A DNA stretch of 64,000 bases from Amycolatopsis sp. 195334CR (GTDB lineage Bacteria > Actinomycetota > Actinomycetes > Mycobacteriales > Pseudonocardiaceae): NCBI RefSeq assembly GCF_017309385.1, contig NZ_JAFJMJ010000001.1, positions 2,666,001-2,730,000 on the forward strand. Reading direction: 5' to 3'. Below, piece by piece: positions 1 to 8,233 of this stretch. Both the position numbers and the translations under genes were made by a program. The notes under the pieces were generated by a model. That model did no database searches. It had not been told where the DNA came from and saw only the letters and a program-made list of their open reading frames with translations. Each line of letters begins with the position of its first letter. Position 1 is the first letter of the stretch.

Positions 1-188
1 CGGGCCCCAAGCTGTTCTGGCTCGACGCCGACCGGGTGGTCGACGAAGGCCTGGCCGATCTGCGCCGCGGGCGGTGGGTGTCCATCCCGAGCCCGCAGTA
101 CAAGGCACTGGTGGCGGTACTGCGCGTGGTGCCGCGGTCGCTGATCCGGATCGCCGCGGGTCGCTTCGCCGGACGAGGCCGTACCTGA
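1..188 (+). CDS. SDR-family oxidoreductase, C-terminal fragment (partial)
   Basis: The reading frame is open from base 3 and ends at TGA 186-188, giving the last 61 residues of a protein cut by the window edge. The fragment contains KLFWLDADRVVDEGLADLRRG and SIPSPQYKALVAVLRVVP, followed by a basic tail. This resembles the C-terminus of actinobacterial short-chain dehydrogenases, where the last helices contact the lipid or acyl substrate. The catalytic part is outside the window, so the assignment rests on the tail alone. The gene lies 36 bases upstream of pyrE in the same direction and could be co-transcribed with it. Confidence 0.55.
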   Translation, partial: GPKLFWLDADRVVDEGLADLRRGRWVSIPSPQYKALVAVLRVVPRSLIRIAAGRFAGRGRT

Positions 189-224
189 GCGATTCCGTCG
201 GTGCCGTGTGAGAAGCTGAGCGCC

Positions 225-788
225 GTGGCGATTCCTGGCATTGATCAAGCGGCGAAACTCGAGCTCGCCCGGCTCATCACCGAACTGTCCGTGGTGCACG
301 GCAAGGTGACCCTGGCTTCCGGCAAGGAGGCCGACTACTACGTCGACCTGCGGCGCGCGACCCTGCACCACGCGGCCGCCCCGTTGATCGGCAAGCTGCT
401 CCGCCAGCTCACCGCCGACTGGGACTTCGTCTCCGTCGGCGGCCTCACCCTCGGCGCCGACCCGGTCGCCGCCGCCATGCTGCACTCCGCGGCCGCGGAC
501 GGCGTGGTGCTCGACGCCTTCGTGGTCCGCAAGGCCACCAAGACCCACGGCATGCAGCGCCGGGTCGAAGGGGTTGAGGTGCGCGGGCAGCGGGTACTCG
601 CGGTGGAGGACACCTCCACCACCGGCGGCAGCGTGCTCACCGCGGTGGAAGCACTGGAAGAGGCCGGTGCCACGGTGGTGGGTGTGGCCACCGTGGTGGA
701 CCGCGACACGGGTGCCAGGGAAGCGATCGAGAAGGAAGGCCTGGCGTACCGCTACCTTCTGGATGCGCACGACCTCGGTCTGTCCTGA
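225..788 (+). CDS. pyrE: Orotate phosphoribosyltransferase PyrE
   Basis: Makes orotidine 5'-phosphate from orotate and PRPP in cytosolic de novo pyrimidine synthesis. The product is about 187 residues, normal for the family. The 5-phosphate/PRPP-binding loop EDTSTTGGS lies at about 128-136 and is preceded by the hydrophobic strand RVLAV. The catalytic flexible-loop signature RKATKTHG is at about 102-109. The N-terminal half has VTLASGKEADYYVDLRR, typical of OPRTases. The frame can be extended to a GTG at 201, but the GTG at 225 gives the usual N-terminus and is preferred; neither start has a strong ribosome-binding site. A strong terminator follows, so pyrE probably ends its transcript. Confidence 0.95.
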   Translation: MAIPGIDQAAKLELARLITELSVVHGKVTLASGKEADYYVDLRRATLHHAAAPLIGKLLRQLTADWDFVSVGGLTLGADPVAAAMLHSAAADGVVLDAFVVRKATKTHGMQRRVEGVEVRGQRVLAVEDTSTTGGSVLTAVEALEEAGATVVGVATVVDRDTGAREAIEKEGLAYRYLLDAHDLGLS

Positions 789-805
789 CCCCCGGGTTTC
801 CCCTA

Positions 806-844
806 CGGGTCTTCCCCCCATTGTGGGGTGAGACCCGGTTTTCA
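806..844 (+). terminator. Rho-independent terminator of pyrE
   Basis: A stem CGGGTC-TTCCCC (806-817) pairs with GGGG-TGA-GACCCG (825-837), with a one-base bulge and a short C/A/T loop. It is followed by GGTTTTC (837-843). It starts 18 bases after the pyrE stop. Confidence 0.7.
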
Positions 845-905
845 CCAGCGGTTCTCCAGCGGGCAGGAGTACGTTGGTGATGTAAGGGGGACGTGAAGGG
901 GAGGG

Positions 906-1322
906 GTGACGGAGCCGGTGGCCGGATTTCTCGCGGATGTCACGGTCGCGATCCACGTTGTTGCCCTGCTGTACATCGGCCTGGGCGGGTTCGTCGCGTG
1001 GCGGTGGCCCAAGACCATTTTCGTGCACATCTTTTTCGCCGCATGGGGAATTCTGGTCAATGTTTTTCCCATTCCCTGCCCGCTGACCGCGCTGGAGAAC
1101 TTCTTCCGCGCGCAGGAGGGGCTCGGCGACCTGCCCGGCGGGTTCAACGCGTACTACATCTACGACACGGTGTTCCCGCGCGAGATGATGCCGGTGATCG
1201 CCGCGCTCGCGCTGGTGGTGCTGGTGGTCTCCTACATCGGGGCCTACGTGCACTGGAAGCACCGCGACAGCGACGACGACCAGGCCGAAGGCACCCAGGC
1301 CCACCCCATCGGCCTCGGCTGA
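906..1322 (+). CDS. DUF2784 family membrane protein
   Basis: A 138-residue integral membrane protein. Hydrophobic segments lie at about 8-32, 36-54 and 96-116, and the tail is acidic and hydrophilic (HWKHRDSDDDQ). The internal segment with PIPCPLTALENFFR and a Gly/Tyr-rich loop (GGFNAYYIYD) is characteristic of DUF2784 proteins, whose function is unknown. The start is GTG 906, just after GAAGGGGAGGG. The gene is followed 13 bases later by another membrane-anchored protein, suggesting a small operon that continues to the TrmH gene. Confidence 0.8.
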   Translation: MTEPVAGFLADVTVAIHVVALLYIGLGGFVAWRWPKTIFVHIFFAAWGILVNVFPIPCPLTALENFFRAQEGLGDLPGGFNAYYIYDTVFPREMMPVIAALALVVLVVSYIGAYVHWKHRDSDDDQAEGTQAHPIGLG

Positions 1323-1335
1323 GGAGAATCGCAAC

Positions 1336-1995
1336 GTGGTCATCGTTGCGATCTTTCTCGGCATCATCCTGCTGGGCCTGGTGATCGGCCTGGTCATGCG
1401 GCCGAAGGTGCAGGCCCGCGCCCGCGCGCACGTGGACGCGCTGCAGGCGATGGCCACCTCGTTCGGCTGGCAGATCGACCGGCGCGCGGTACCGGACATC
1501 CGGGCCCGGCTGCCGATCGGCGGCATGTGGGACGAGGACACCGGCATCCGCGCCACCGCCCAGCTGACCGGCCAGTGGCGCGGGGTGCCGGTGGTGGCGC
1601 TGCAGCTGGCCTACGGCACCGAGGGGCTGGCCACGCACACCTGGCACACCATGACGATGATCATGGTGCCGCGGCCGGTGCCCGGTCCGGTGGTCGCGCT
1701 GACCCCGCCGGGCGTGTCGTGGGCGAACTTCCTCGCCTCGGACCGGCAGGTCGGTTATCCCCCGTTCGACGGGCGCTTCCACGTGCACGCGAGGAGCGAC
1801 GAGGAGGCCCGCGTCACGCTGACCCCGGCGGTGGCCGGTCAGCTGGCCGCCGACCCGCGCACGCGGGACCGGATGCTGTTCTTCGGGGAGCGCGACCTCG
1901 CCGCCACCTTCCCGGGTTCGATCACGCAGCAGCAGGCCGTGGCGCAGACCGCGGACCTGCTGCTGGAGGTCTCGCAGCGGATGGCGGTCCGATGA
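1336..1995 (+). CDS. Membrane-anchored protein of unknown function
   Basis: 219 residues with one N-terminal membrane helix (about 2-22, IVAIFLGIILLGLVIGLVM) and then a soluble domain of about 190 residues. The soluble part has a Met/Thr-rich strand (HTWHTMTMIMVPRP) and ends in a helix. I do not recognise the family. An anchored domain facing the cytoplasm or outside cannot be decided from the sequence, although MRPK after the helix suggests the C-terminal part may be cytoplasmic. GAGGAG lies 8 bases before the GTG start. The stop overlaps the next start as ATGA (1992-1995), so it is translationally coupled to the RNA methyltransferase gene. Confidence 0.75.
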   Translation: MVIVAIFLGIILLGLVIGLVMRPKVQARARAHVDALQAMATSFGWQIDRRAVPDIRARLPIGGMWDEDTGIRATAQLTGQWRGVPVVALQLAYGTEGLATHTWHTMTMIMVPRPVPGPVVALTPPGVSWANFLASDRQVGYPPFDGRFHVHARSDEEARVTLTPAVAGQLAADPRTRDRMLFFGERDLAATFPGSITQQQAVAQTADLLLEVSQRMAVR

Positions 1996-2639
1996 CCGAG
2001 GCCGGGCCCACCGAATGGGTGGCGGAGCACGAGGTCGGCGTCGGACCGTGGCCGGGCGAATGGCCGACCGACGAGCGCTACGACCCGGAACTGCTGGCCG
2101 AGGGCGACCGCCGCAACGTGGTGGACGCCTACCGGTACTGGCGGCGCGAGGCCATCGTGTCCGATGTGGACAGCCGACGGCACCCGTTCCACGTGGCCAT
2201 CGAGAACTTCCAGCACGACCACAACATCGGCACGGTGGTGCGCACGGCGAACGCGTTCGCCGCGGCCGCGGTGCACATCGTCGGCCGCCGCCGCTGGAAC
2301 CGCCGGGGCGCCATGGTCACCGACCGCTACCAGCACCTGCACCACCACCCGACGGTCGGCGAGTTCACCAGCTACGCGGCGGAGTCCGGGCTGGCGGTGG
2401 TCGCCGTCGACAACACCCCGGGCGCGGTGCGGCTGGAAACCGCCGAGCTGCCGCGCGAGTGCGTGCTGTTGTTCGGGCAGGAGGGGCCGGGCCTGTCCGC
2501 CGAGGCGCAGGAAGCCGCGTCGCTGGTGGTGTCGATCGCGCAGTTCGGCACCACGCGGTCGATCAACGCCGGGGTGGCGGCGGGCGTGGTCATGCACACG
2601 TGGATCGAGCAGCACGCGGATCTCTCGACGGCTTGGTGA
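1992..2639 (+). CDS. TrmH/SpoU-family RNA 2'-O-methyltransferase
   Basis: Predicted SAM-dependent ribose methyltransferase acting on tRNA or rRNA in the cytosol. At 215 residues it has the three SPOUT motifs. Motif 1 is ENFQHDHNIGTVVRTANAFA (about 71-90), with the catalytic Arg in VVRTAN. Motif 2 is LLFGQEGPGLS (159-169). Motif 3 is SINAGVAAGVVMHTW (190-204), which forms the trefoil knot and SAM site. About 60 N-terminal residues precede the domain and may bind RNA. The start is ATG 1992, overlapping the stop of the preceding gene. The exact RNA target cannot be read from the sequence. Confidence 0.9.
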   Translation: MTEAGPTEWVAEHEVGVGPWPGEWPTDERYDPELLAEGDRRNVVDAYRYWRREAIVSDVDSRRHPFHVAIENFQHDHNIGTVVRTANAFAAAAVHIVGRRRWNRRGAMVTDRYQHLHHHPTVGEFTSYAAESGLAVVAVDNTPGAVRLETAELPRECVLLFGQEGPGLSAEAQEAASLVVSIAQFGTTRSINAGVAAGVVMHTWIEQHADLSTAW

Positions 2640-2643
2640 TTCC

Positions 2644-4791
2644 CTAGGCGGGCGCGATCTCCACCGGGATGCCGTTCAGCACGCTGGTGCCGGACAGCGC
2701 GTCCATCAGGGTTTCGTCGGAGAGCAGGTTCGTGTTCGCGCCGGCGTGCGCGGTGGCCACCGCGGTCCGCATGCCCGCCGGGTCGTGGCCCCAGCCGTGC
2801 GGAATGCTCACCACGCCGGGCCGGATGACGTCGGTGACCTCCACCGGCACCTCGATCTTGCCCGCCCGCGAGTGCACCACGGCCTGCCCGCCGTCGGTCA
2901 GCCCGAGCCGCGTCGCGTCCTCCGGGTGCACCTGGACCGTGCACCGGTTCTGCCCGCGCACCAGCGGTTCCAGGTTGTGCATCCACGAGTTGTTCGAGCT
3001 GAGGTGCCGCCGTCCGATGAGGACCAGTTCGCCGTCGGGCGTCCGGTCCAGCTCGCGCGCCAGCCGCGGCACGTCCTCGGTGATCGGTTCGGGGGCCAGT
3101 TCGATCTTGCCGCTGGCGGTGGTCAGCACCTCGGGGACGCGCTGCTTCAGCGGTCCCAGGTCGACGCCGTGCGGGGCGGCTTCGAGATCGGCCAGCGTCA
3201 GGTCGTACGGCCCGGCGCGCAGCATCAGGTCGACCAGCCGCTCGGGACCGGTGCGCCCGGCGGCGACCGCGGGATCCAGCCCGGCGCGCCGCGCGGCTTC
3301 GGCGGCGACGAACTCGTCGAGCGCGGCGACGTCGGCGTCCGGCCCCTGACCGGTGACGACGCCGGTCAGCCGCAGCATGGTCTCCCACTCCTGCGGCAGC
3401 TCGGTCGGCAGCGCGGCCGGGGTCCAGTTCGCCACGTCCCGGACCGCGTACTGGTAGAGCGCCATGTCGTAGTGCGGGCGTTCCAGCGCGCTCGGGCCGG
3501 GCAGGATCACGTCGGCCAGCCTGCTCGTCTCGTTCAGGTAGACGTCCAGCGAGACCATGAAGTCGAGCTGCTCCAGCGCGCCGGTGAGCCGGTCGGCGTT
3601 CGGGGTGCTCAGGCACGGGTTGCCGCTGACCGTGACCAGCGCGCGGACCTGGCCTTCGCCGGGGGTGAGGATCTCGTCGGCCAGCACGCCGACCGGGACC
3701 TCGCCGAGCACTTCGGGCAGGCCGTGCACGCGGGTCTTCCAGCGGCCGGTGCGGAACGGCTTCGGCTTCGGCGTGGAGCTGTTCGGCTGCCCGGCGGCGG
3801 CCAGCGGGAACATCGCGCCACCGGGGCGGTCGAGGTTCCCGGTGAGCGTGTTGAGCACGTCGACCAGCCAGCTCGCGACCGTGCCGAAGGCCTGCGTGGT
3901 GGTGCCGATCCGGCCGTAGACCGCGGCGTGGTCGGCGTCGGAGAGTTCGCGGGCGAGCCGCCGGATCTCGTCCGCCGCGATGCCGGTCGGCCCGGCGACG
4001 GCCTCCGGGGTGAACTCGCGCGCCAGTTCACGGACTTCGTCGACGCCGTTGACGTGCTCGGTGAGCCTGCCGAGGTGCACGCGGTTCTCGTCGAACAGCA
4101 CGTTGATCATGGCGAACAGCAGCAGCGCGTCGGTGCCGGGGCGGATGGCGTGGTGCTCGTCGGCGAGTTCGGCGGTGCGCGTGCGCCGCGGGTCGACCAC
4201 GACGACCTTGCCGCCGCGGCGCTGGATGCCCTTGAGCCTGCCGCGCGCGTCCGGGGCGGTCATCAGGCTGCCGTTGGAGACGAGCGGGTTGGCGCCGAGG
4301 ATGAGGAGGTGGCCGGTGCGGTCGAGGTCGGGCACCGGGATGGAGAGCCCGCTGCCGAAGAGGTAGCCGGACGAGAAGTGCTTCGGGACCTGGTCGACCG
4401 TGCCGGCGGTGAAGAAGTTCTTGGTGCCGAGCGCCTTGTAGAGGACGCGGCCGTAGAGCAGGGCGCCCAGGTTGTGCGCGCTGGGATTGCCGACGTAGAA
4501 GGCGACCGCGTCCTTGCCGTGGGCCTCGATGATCGGCGGCAGCCGCCGGTGGATCTCGGCGAACGCCTCGTCCCAGGAGGCCTCGACGAACTCGCCGTCG
4601 CGCTTGATCAGCGGCGTGCGCAGGCGGTCGGGGTCGTGGTGGAGCGCGCCGAGCGAGGCGCCCTTCGGGCAGATGTACCCGCTGGAGAAGACGTCGGCGC
4701 TGTCCCCTCGCACCTTCGAGACACGCGTTCCCTCGAACGTGACGTCGAGTCCGCAGGTCGCTTCGCACAGTGGGCAGGTGACGGCAGCCAT
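2644..4791 (-). CDS. Molybdopterin-dependent oxidoreductase (DMSO reductase superfamily)
   Basis: 715 residues. An N-terminal [4Fe-4S] motif uses Cys6, Cys9, Cys13 and Cys41 (CPLCEATC, ICPKG). The bis-MGD domains follow (GNPSAHNLGA, LLILGANPLVSNGSLM, SGNPCLSTPN, DVILPGPSALERP). A molydop-binding C-terminal domain follows with HPEDATRLGL and PHGWGHDP. There is no twin-arginine signal, so it is probably cytosolic. No Cys or Sec is present where formate dehydrogenases carry the Mo ligand. The local sequence is AGTVDQVPKHF (about 129-139), leaving Asp133 as a possible ligand. The substrate is unknown, and no partner subunit lies nearby. Confidence 0.9.
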   Translation of the reverse strand: MAAVTCPLCEATCGLDVTFEGTRVSKVRGDSADVFSSGYICPKGASLGALHHDPDRLRTPLIKRDGEFVEASWDEAFAEIHRRLPPIIEAHGKDAVAFYVGNPSAHNLGALLYGRVLYKALGTKNFFTAGTVDQVPKHFSSGYLFGSGLSIPVPDLDRTGHLLILGANPLVSNGSLMTAPDARGRLKGIQRRGGKVVVVDPRRTRTAELADEHHAIRPGTDALLLFAMINVLFDENRVHLGRLTEHVNGVDEVRELAREFTPEAVAGPTGIAADEIRRLARELSDADHAAVYGRIGTTTQAFGTVASWLVDVLNTLTGNLDRPGGAMFPLAAAGQPNSSTPKPKPFRTGRWKTRVHGLPEVLGEVPVGVLADEILTPGEGQVRALVTVSGNPCLSTPNADRLTGALEQLDFMVSLDVYLNETSRLADVILPGPSALERPHYDMALYQYAVRDVANWTPAALPTELPQEWETMLRLTGVVTGQGPDADVAALDEFVAAEAARRAGLDPAVAAGRTGPERLVDLMLRAGPYDLTLADLEAAPHGVDLGPLKQRVPEVLTTASGKIELAPEPITEDVPRLARELDRTPDGELVLIGRRHLSSNNSWMHNLEPLVRGQNRCTVQVHPEDATRLGLTDGGQAVVHSRAGKIEVPVEVTDVIRPGVVSIPHGWGHDPAGMRTAVATAHAGANTNLLSDETLMDALSGTSVLNGIPVEIAPA

Positions 4792-4798
4792 CGCCTGA

Positions 4799-4816
4799 AC
4801 ATACCGACTGGTATGT
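4799..4816. promoter_or_regulatory. Perfect palindrome, TetR-type operator candidate
   Basis: ACATACCGACTGGTATGT has 7-base perfect arms around GACT. It sits in the 50-bp gap between the divergent molybdo-enzyme and GH76 genes. The size and arm structure fit a TetR-family dimer site. No regulator gene is adjacent, so the binder would act in trans. A related core occurs at 30864. Confidence 0.6.
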
Positions 4817-4841
4817 CGACGAACAAGGGAGAATGGGCGGC

Positions 4842-5855
4842 ATGACGGCGGCGGAACGGGCCGGTGAGGCGGAGAACGCGCTGCGGACGAGGCATTTCCG
4901 GCGGTTGTGGGGCTGGCCGTCGACGGTGCTGTCCCGCAGTGGCTGGCCCGCCGACGCCGGGCAGCGGGTGCACTGGCACTGGAACTACTGGTGGCAGGCG
5001 CACGTGCTGGACTGCCTGGTCGACGCGCAGGTCCGCGCGCCGTCGCCGGAGCGCGCCGAGCTGGTCTCGCGGTACGCGCGGACGATCAAGCTGCGGAACT
5101 TCGGCCGGTGGACCAACGAGTACTACGACGACATGGCGTGGCTCGGCATCGCGCTGGAGCGGGCGCGGCGGCTGGTCGAGTTGGAGTGCTCCCCCGCGGT
5201 GGACGCCCTCGTCGCGCAGCTGCGGGAGGGCTGGACCGAGGACGCGGGCGGCGGGATCTGGTGGCGGAAGAACGACCAGTTCAAGAACGCCCCGGCGAAC
5301 GGGCCGGCGGCGATCCTGCACGCGCGGGTCGGGGACCTGACGCGGGCGCGGGAGTTGTTCGCGTGGATGGATTCGCGGTTGGTGGATCCGGTGACGGGGT
5401 TGGTGTGGGACGGGCTGCGGGTGGATACCGGGGAGCTGGTGAAGCACATTTACACGTACTGCCAGGGGGTTTTCCTGGGGACGTGTCTAGAACTGTCCGA
5501 AGTGGAGGCTGCTTCGCGGACCGTGCTGGCGGTGGCGGAGCATTGTGCGCCGGGCGGGGTGCTGCGGGCGCAGGGCGGTGGGGACGGGGGGTTGTTCGCC
5601 GGGATTTTGGCTCGGTATCTGGCGTTGGCGGCGCTTCGGCTGGAGGGGGCGGCGGCTGTGGTGGCTCGGGAGTTGGTGCTTTCTTCGGCGGAGGCTTGTT
5701 ATGGGAGTACGGTAGCTGCTCCTGGTGGGCCCCTGTTCAGTCCAACGTGGACGGAGCCGGTTGCGTTGCCGTTGGTGGGTGGTGATCCGGCGCGGGATCT
5801 TTCCGTGCAGGTGGGTGCGTGGATGTTGTTGGAGGCGGCTGCGACGCTCGAATGA
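4842..5855 (+). CDS. GH76-type (alpha-1,6-mannanase-like) six-hairpin glycosidase
   Basis: 337 residues, no signal peptide, so probably cytosolic or exported by other means. The aromatic N-terminus (VHWHWNYWWQAHVLD) and the DD pair in YYDDMAWLGIALERA (about 94-108; Asp96/97) match the catalytic Asp-Asp motif of glycoside hydrolase family 76. IWWRKNDQFKNAPANGPAAI and IYTYCQGVFLG are the other usual family blocks. ATG 4842 is preferred over ATG 4833 because AAGGGAGA (4825-4832) is correctly spaced only for 4842. The last third (about 5480-5855) shifts to codons such as TTG and GCT and to G/T-rich runs unlike the neighbouring genes. A long hairpin follows. Confidence 0.75.
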   Translation: MTAAERAGEAENALRTRHFRRLWGWPSTVLSRSGWPADAGQRVHWHWNYWWQAHVLDCLVDAQVRAPSPERAELVSRYARTIKLRNFGRWTNEYYDDMAWLGIALERARRLVELECSPAVDALVAQLREGWTEDAGGGIWWRKNDQFKNAPANGPAAILHARVGDLTRARELFAWMDSRLVDPVTGLVWDGLRVDTGELVKHIYTYCQGVFLGTCLELSEVEAASRTVLAVAEHCAPGGVLRAQGGGDGGLFAGILARYLALAALRLEGAAAVVARELVLSSAEACYGSTVAAPGGPLFSPTWTEPVALPLVGGDPARDLSVQVGAWMLLEAAATLE

Positions 5856-5872
5856 AGACGCTTGAATGAAGC

Positions 5873-5968
5873 GGGCCCCGCCCCGGTTTTTTAGTGTGAC
5901 TACGGCGAAGTACCCGTTGTCAAGGCGGGAAAGATGCCTTGACAACGGGTACTTCGCCGTGTTTTTGG
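5873..5968 (+). terminator. Long hairpin, family A copy 1 (terminator-like repeat)
   Basis: Perfect 25-base arms at 5902-5926 and 5936-5960 enclose the 9-base loop GGGAAAGAT. The outer part of the arm is ACGGCGAAG and the inner part is GTCAAGGC. GTTTTTGG follows on the + strand, as for a terminator of the GH76 gene. About 30 bases of 5' flank, GGGCCC through CCCCGGTTTTTT to GTGACT, are also shared with the copy at 33438-33524. It lies between convergent genes. Confidence 0.85.
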
Positions 5969-6073
5969 CTGGGGACCGGGGTGGGATGGGGAGTCTGGGC
6001 GGTGGTTTCGGTTTTGCGCCCGGGTTCTGTTTGTGCCCGGGTTCTGGTCTGTGGCCGGGGGCGGCCTTGGTGG

Positions 6074-6958
6074 TCAGCCTCGGCGTTGTTGAGGGCAGCC
6101 GCAGGAGGTGCGGTGTTGGAAGGTGGGGGCCAGGCGAACCGAGTCCGGGCGGCGGTCCGGGGTGGTGATCCTGCTGATCAGGGTGTGGACGGCGCGCCTG
6201 CCGATCTCCTCGATGGGGGGCGCCATGGTGGTCAGAGCGGGATCCACCTTGCCCATCCAGTCCGCGTCCCCGTAGCCCGCCAGGCCCAGTTCCTCGCCTA
6301 GCCGGAGGCCTCGGCGGTGCACTTCGTAGTGCACGCCGATCATCATCGCTTCGCTGGCGACCACGAGTGCGGTGGGTGCGTCCGCCATGTCGAGCAGTCG
6401 TCCGGTGGCGGCGGCCGCTCCACCTGCTGTCGACTCGCCGCAGGCGACCAGGTCCGGTTGCCACGCGAGGCCCGCTCGGCCCAGGCCGAGGCGGTAGCCG
6501 AGGGCGCGTTCGTCGTTCGCGGCTATGCCCACCGCGCCGGAGATCAGCCCGATCCGCTCGTGCCCGGCGCCGGCCAGGTGGCGGACCAGGTCGCACATGG
6601 CCTGGATGTTCTCCGTCCCCACCTGGTCCACGTCCCCCCGCGTGGCCAGCCGGTCCATCAACACCGTCGGCACGCCCAGGCGCACCAGGCTGGTCACCAC
6701 CACGTCGTCCCCGGCGGCGGGCGTGAGCAGGATGCCGTCGATGCCCCCCGCGCGCAGCGAGCGCACGGCGTCCATCTCGACCCTGGCGGCGTCCTCGGTT
6801 TCGGCGAAGGTCACCGCGCAGCCCGCGTCGGCGGCGGCGCGTTCGATCGCCCTGGACAGTGCGGTCGCGTACGGGGTGGCGTCGAACGCCATCGCCACGC
6901 CCAGCCGATGGGTGACAGGCGCGCCCCAAAGTGGAATGTCGTGTGTCAGTGCGGTCAT
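6074..6958 (-). CDS. LacI-type sugar-binding regulator domain lacking the HTH
   Basis: 294 residues. It is a periplasmic-binding-protein-like effector domain of the LacI/GalR family ending in TSCGCP. The usual N-terminal helix-turn-helix and hinge (about 60 residues) are absent: the protein begins MTALTHDIPLWG and enters the first strand (HRLGVAMAF) at about residue 17. It is a paralogue of the complete LacI protein encoded immediately upstream, sharing exact strings such as DRLATRGDVDQVG and LGYRLGLGR. The start is ATG 6958 behind GGGAGAG, with short spacing. An extension to 7069 adds no HTH. It could form heterodimers with the full regulator or act as a ligand sensor. Confidence 0.8.
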   Translation of the reverse strand: MTALTHDIPLWGAPVTHRLGVAMAFDATPYATALSRAIERAAADAGCAVTFAETEDAARVEMDAVRSLRAGGIDGILLTPAAGDDVVVTSLVRLGVPTVLMDRLATRGDVDQVGTENIQAMCDLVRHLAGAGHERIGLISGAVGIAANDERALGYRLGLGRAGLAWQPDLVACGESTAGGAAAATGRLLDMADAPTALVVASEAMMIGVHYEVHRRGLRLGEELGLAGYGDADWMGKVDPALTTMAPPIEEIGRRAVHTLISRITTPDRRPDSVRLAPTFQHRTSCGCPQQRRG

Positions 6959-7085
6959 CTCTCCCGGCCCCTCGATGCCTGAATGAGAACGTGCCCGCCC
7001 GATAGACGCTCTCGAAACTACCGGCGCCGAAGATATCCCCGATTCGGGCGTCATCCGGTCGGGAGTCACTCGATGAAGCAGAAAT

Positions 7086-8123
7086 TCAGCGAACCGGGTG
7101 AATTCCGGCGCAGCCGCACGACTCTCGGTGTCGCAGGGTCGGGGGCAGCCGGACCACCTCGGCCTTGCGGTCCGGGTCGGCGATCCTGGCCAGCAGCAAC
7201 CGCACCGCGCGGCGGCCGATCTCCTCGATCGGCTGCGCCATGGTGGTCAGCGGCGGGTCGACCAGATCGGCCCACTCGACGTCGTCGTAGACCACCACCG
7301 GCAGGTCGCGCCCTATTTTCAGGCCGCGGCTGCGTGCCTCGTGCAGCACGCCGACCATCATGCCGTCGTTGGCCACCACCAGCGCCGTCGGTGGTTCGGG
7401 GAGGGCGAGCAGGGTGCGCAGGGCCGCCGCCCCGCCGTCGCGTGAGGAGTGTCCGCATTCGACCAGGGACGGGTTCCACACCAGCCCGCCGCGCCCCAGC
7501 CCGAGCCGGTAGCCGAGCGTGCGTTCCTCGCTCGTGGACAGTCCGGCCGCGCCGCTGATCAGGCCGATCCGGCGGTGGCCGAGTGAGGCGAGGTGCTCGG
7601 TCAGCGCCGAGGTCGCCTGGATGTTCTCCGCGCCGACCTGGTCCACGTCCCCGCGGGTGGCCAGCCGGTCGACGAGCACCGTCGGCACGCCCAGCGACAC
7701 CAGTTCCCCGACCACCTGGCCGTCACCGGGCGCCGGCGTGATCAGCAGGCCCTCGACCCGGCGTGACCGCAGCGCGCGCACGGTCGACTGCTCGGTCTCC
7801 AGCTCGTCGTGGGTGTCGGCCAGCAACACCGTGTACCCGGCGGCCGCGGCCTCGCGTTCCACGGCCTGCATCAGCATCGCGAAGTACGGGTTCGCCATCA
7901 GGGAGATCGCCACGCCGATCGACCGCGTGCCGCCGGTGACCAGCGAGCGCGCGATCGCGTCGCCGGTGTAGCCGGTGGTCTCGATGGCCCGCAGCACCGC
8001 GGCCCTGGTCTCCTCCGCCACCGCGCGCGTGCCGTTGACCACGTGTGACACGGTGGTGATCGAGACGCCGGCCATCTCGGCGATGTCGCGCTGGGTCGGG
8101 CGGGACGAGCGTCCTGGTGGCAC
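7086..8123 (-). CDS. LacI-family transcriptional regulator of the adjacent sugar operon
   Basis: 345 residues. The N-terminal HTH (RPTQRDIAEMAGVSITTVSHVVNG, about 7-30) and hinge are intact and are followed by the type I periplasmic-binding-protein-like sensor domain ending in ESCGCAG. GTG 8123 is chosen because GAAGGGAG precedes it and because longer starts would place the 24-bp operator inside the gene. Divergent from the frcB-like gene and separated by that operator, so it most likely represses the transport operon and itself, with release by the imported sugar or its phosphate. Confidence 0.9.
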   Translation of the reverse strand: MPPGRSSRPTQRDIAEMAGVSITTVSHVVNGTRAVAEETRAAVLRAIETTGYTGDAIARSLVTGGTRSIGVAISLMANPYFAMLMQAVEREAAAAGYTVLLADTHDELETEQSTVRALRSRRVEGLLITPAPGDGQVVGELVSLGVPTVLVDRLATRGDVDQVGAENIQATSALTEHLASLGHRRIGLISGAAGLSTSEERTLGYRLGLGRGGLVWNPSLVECGHSSRDGGAAALRTLLALPEPPTALVVANDGMMVGVLHEARSRGLKIGRDLPVVVYDDVEWADLVDPPLTTMAQPIEEIGRRAVRLLLARIADPDRKAEVVRLPPTLRHRESCGCAGIHPVR

Positions 8124-8145
8124 GGGGCTCCCTTCGCCGGTGTTG

Positions 8146-8169
8146 GCAAGCGTTTGCGCAAACGCTTGC
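8146..8169. promoter_or_regulatory. LacI-family operator in the divergent promoter region
   Basis: A perfect 24-bp palindrome with half GCAAGCGTTTGC and its reverse complement. It contains two overlapping LacI-type cores, AAGCGTTT and AAACGCTT. It lies 22 bases upstream of the lacI start and 64 bases upstream of the frcB-like start, a position that would control both directions. Confidence 0.85.
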
Positions 8170-8233
8170 GCGGCAGCATAGCCCGATCTACCGTCCCGGG
8201 TCATCTGTTCCGATCCTCAACGCGGAGGATGTC

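Noticed and set aside
2164..4845. 893-residue open frame on the + strand
   Set aside because: It is antisense to the molybdopterin enzyme and translates to Arg/Gly/His-rich sequence without domains, a shadow caused by high GC third positions.
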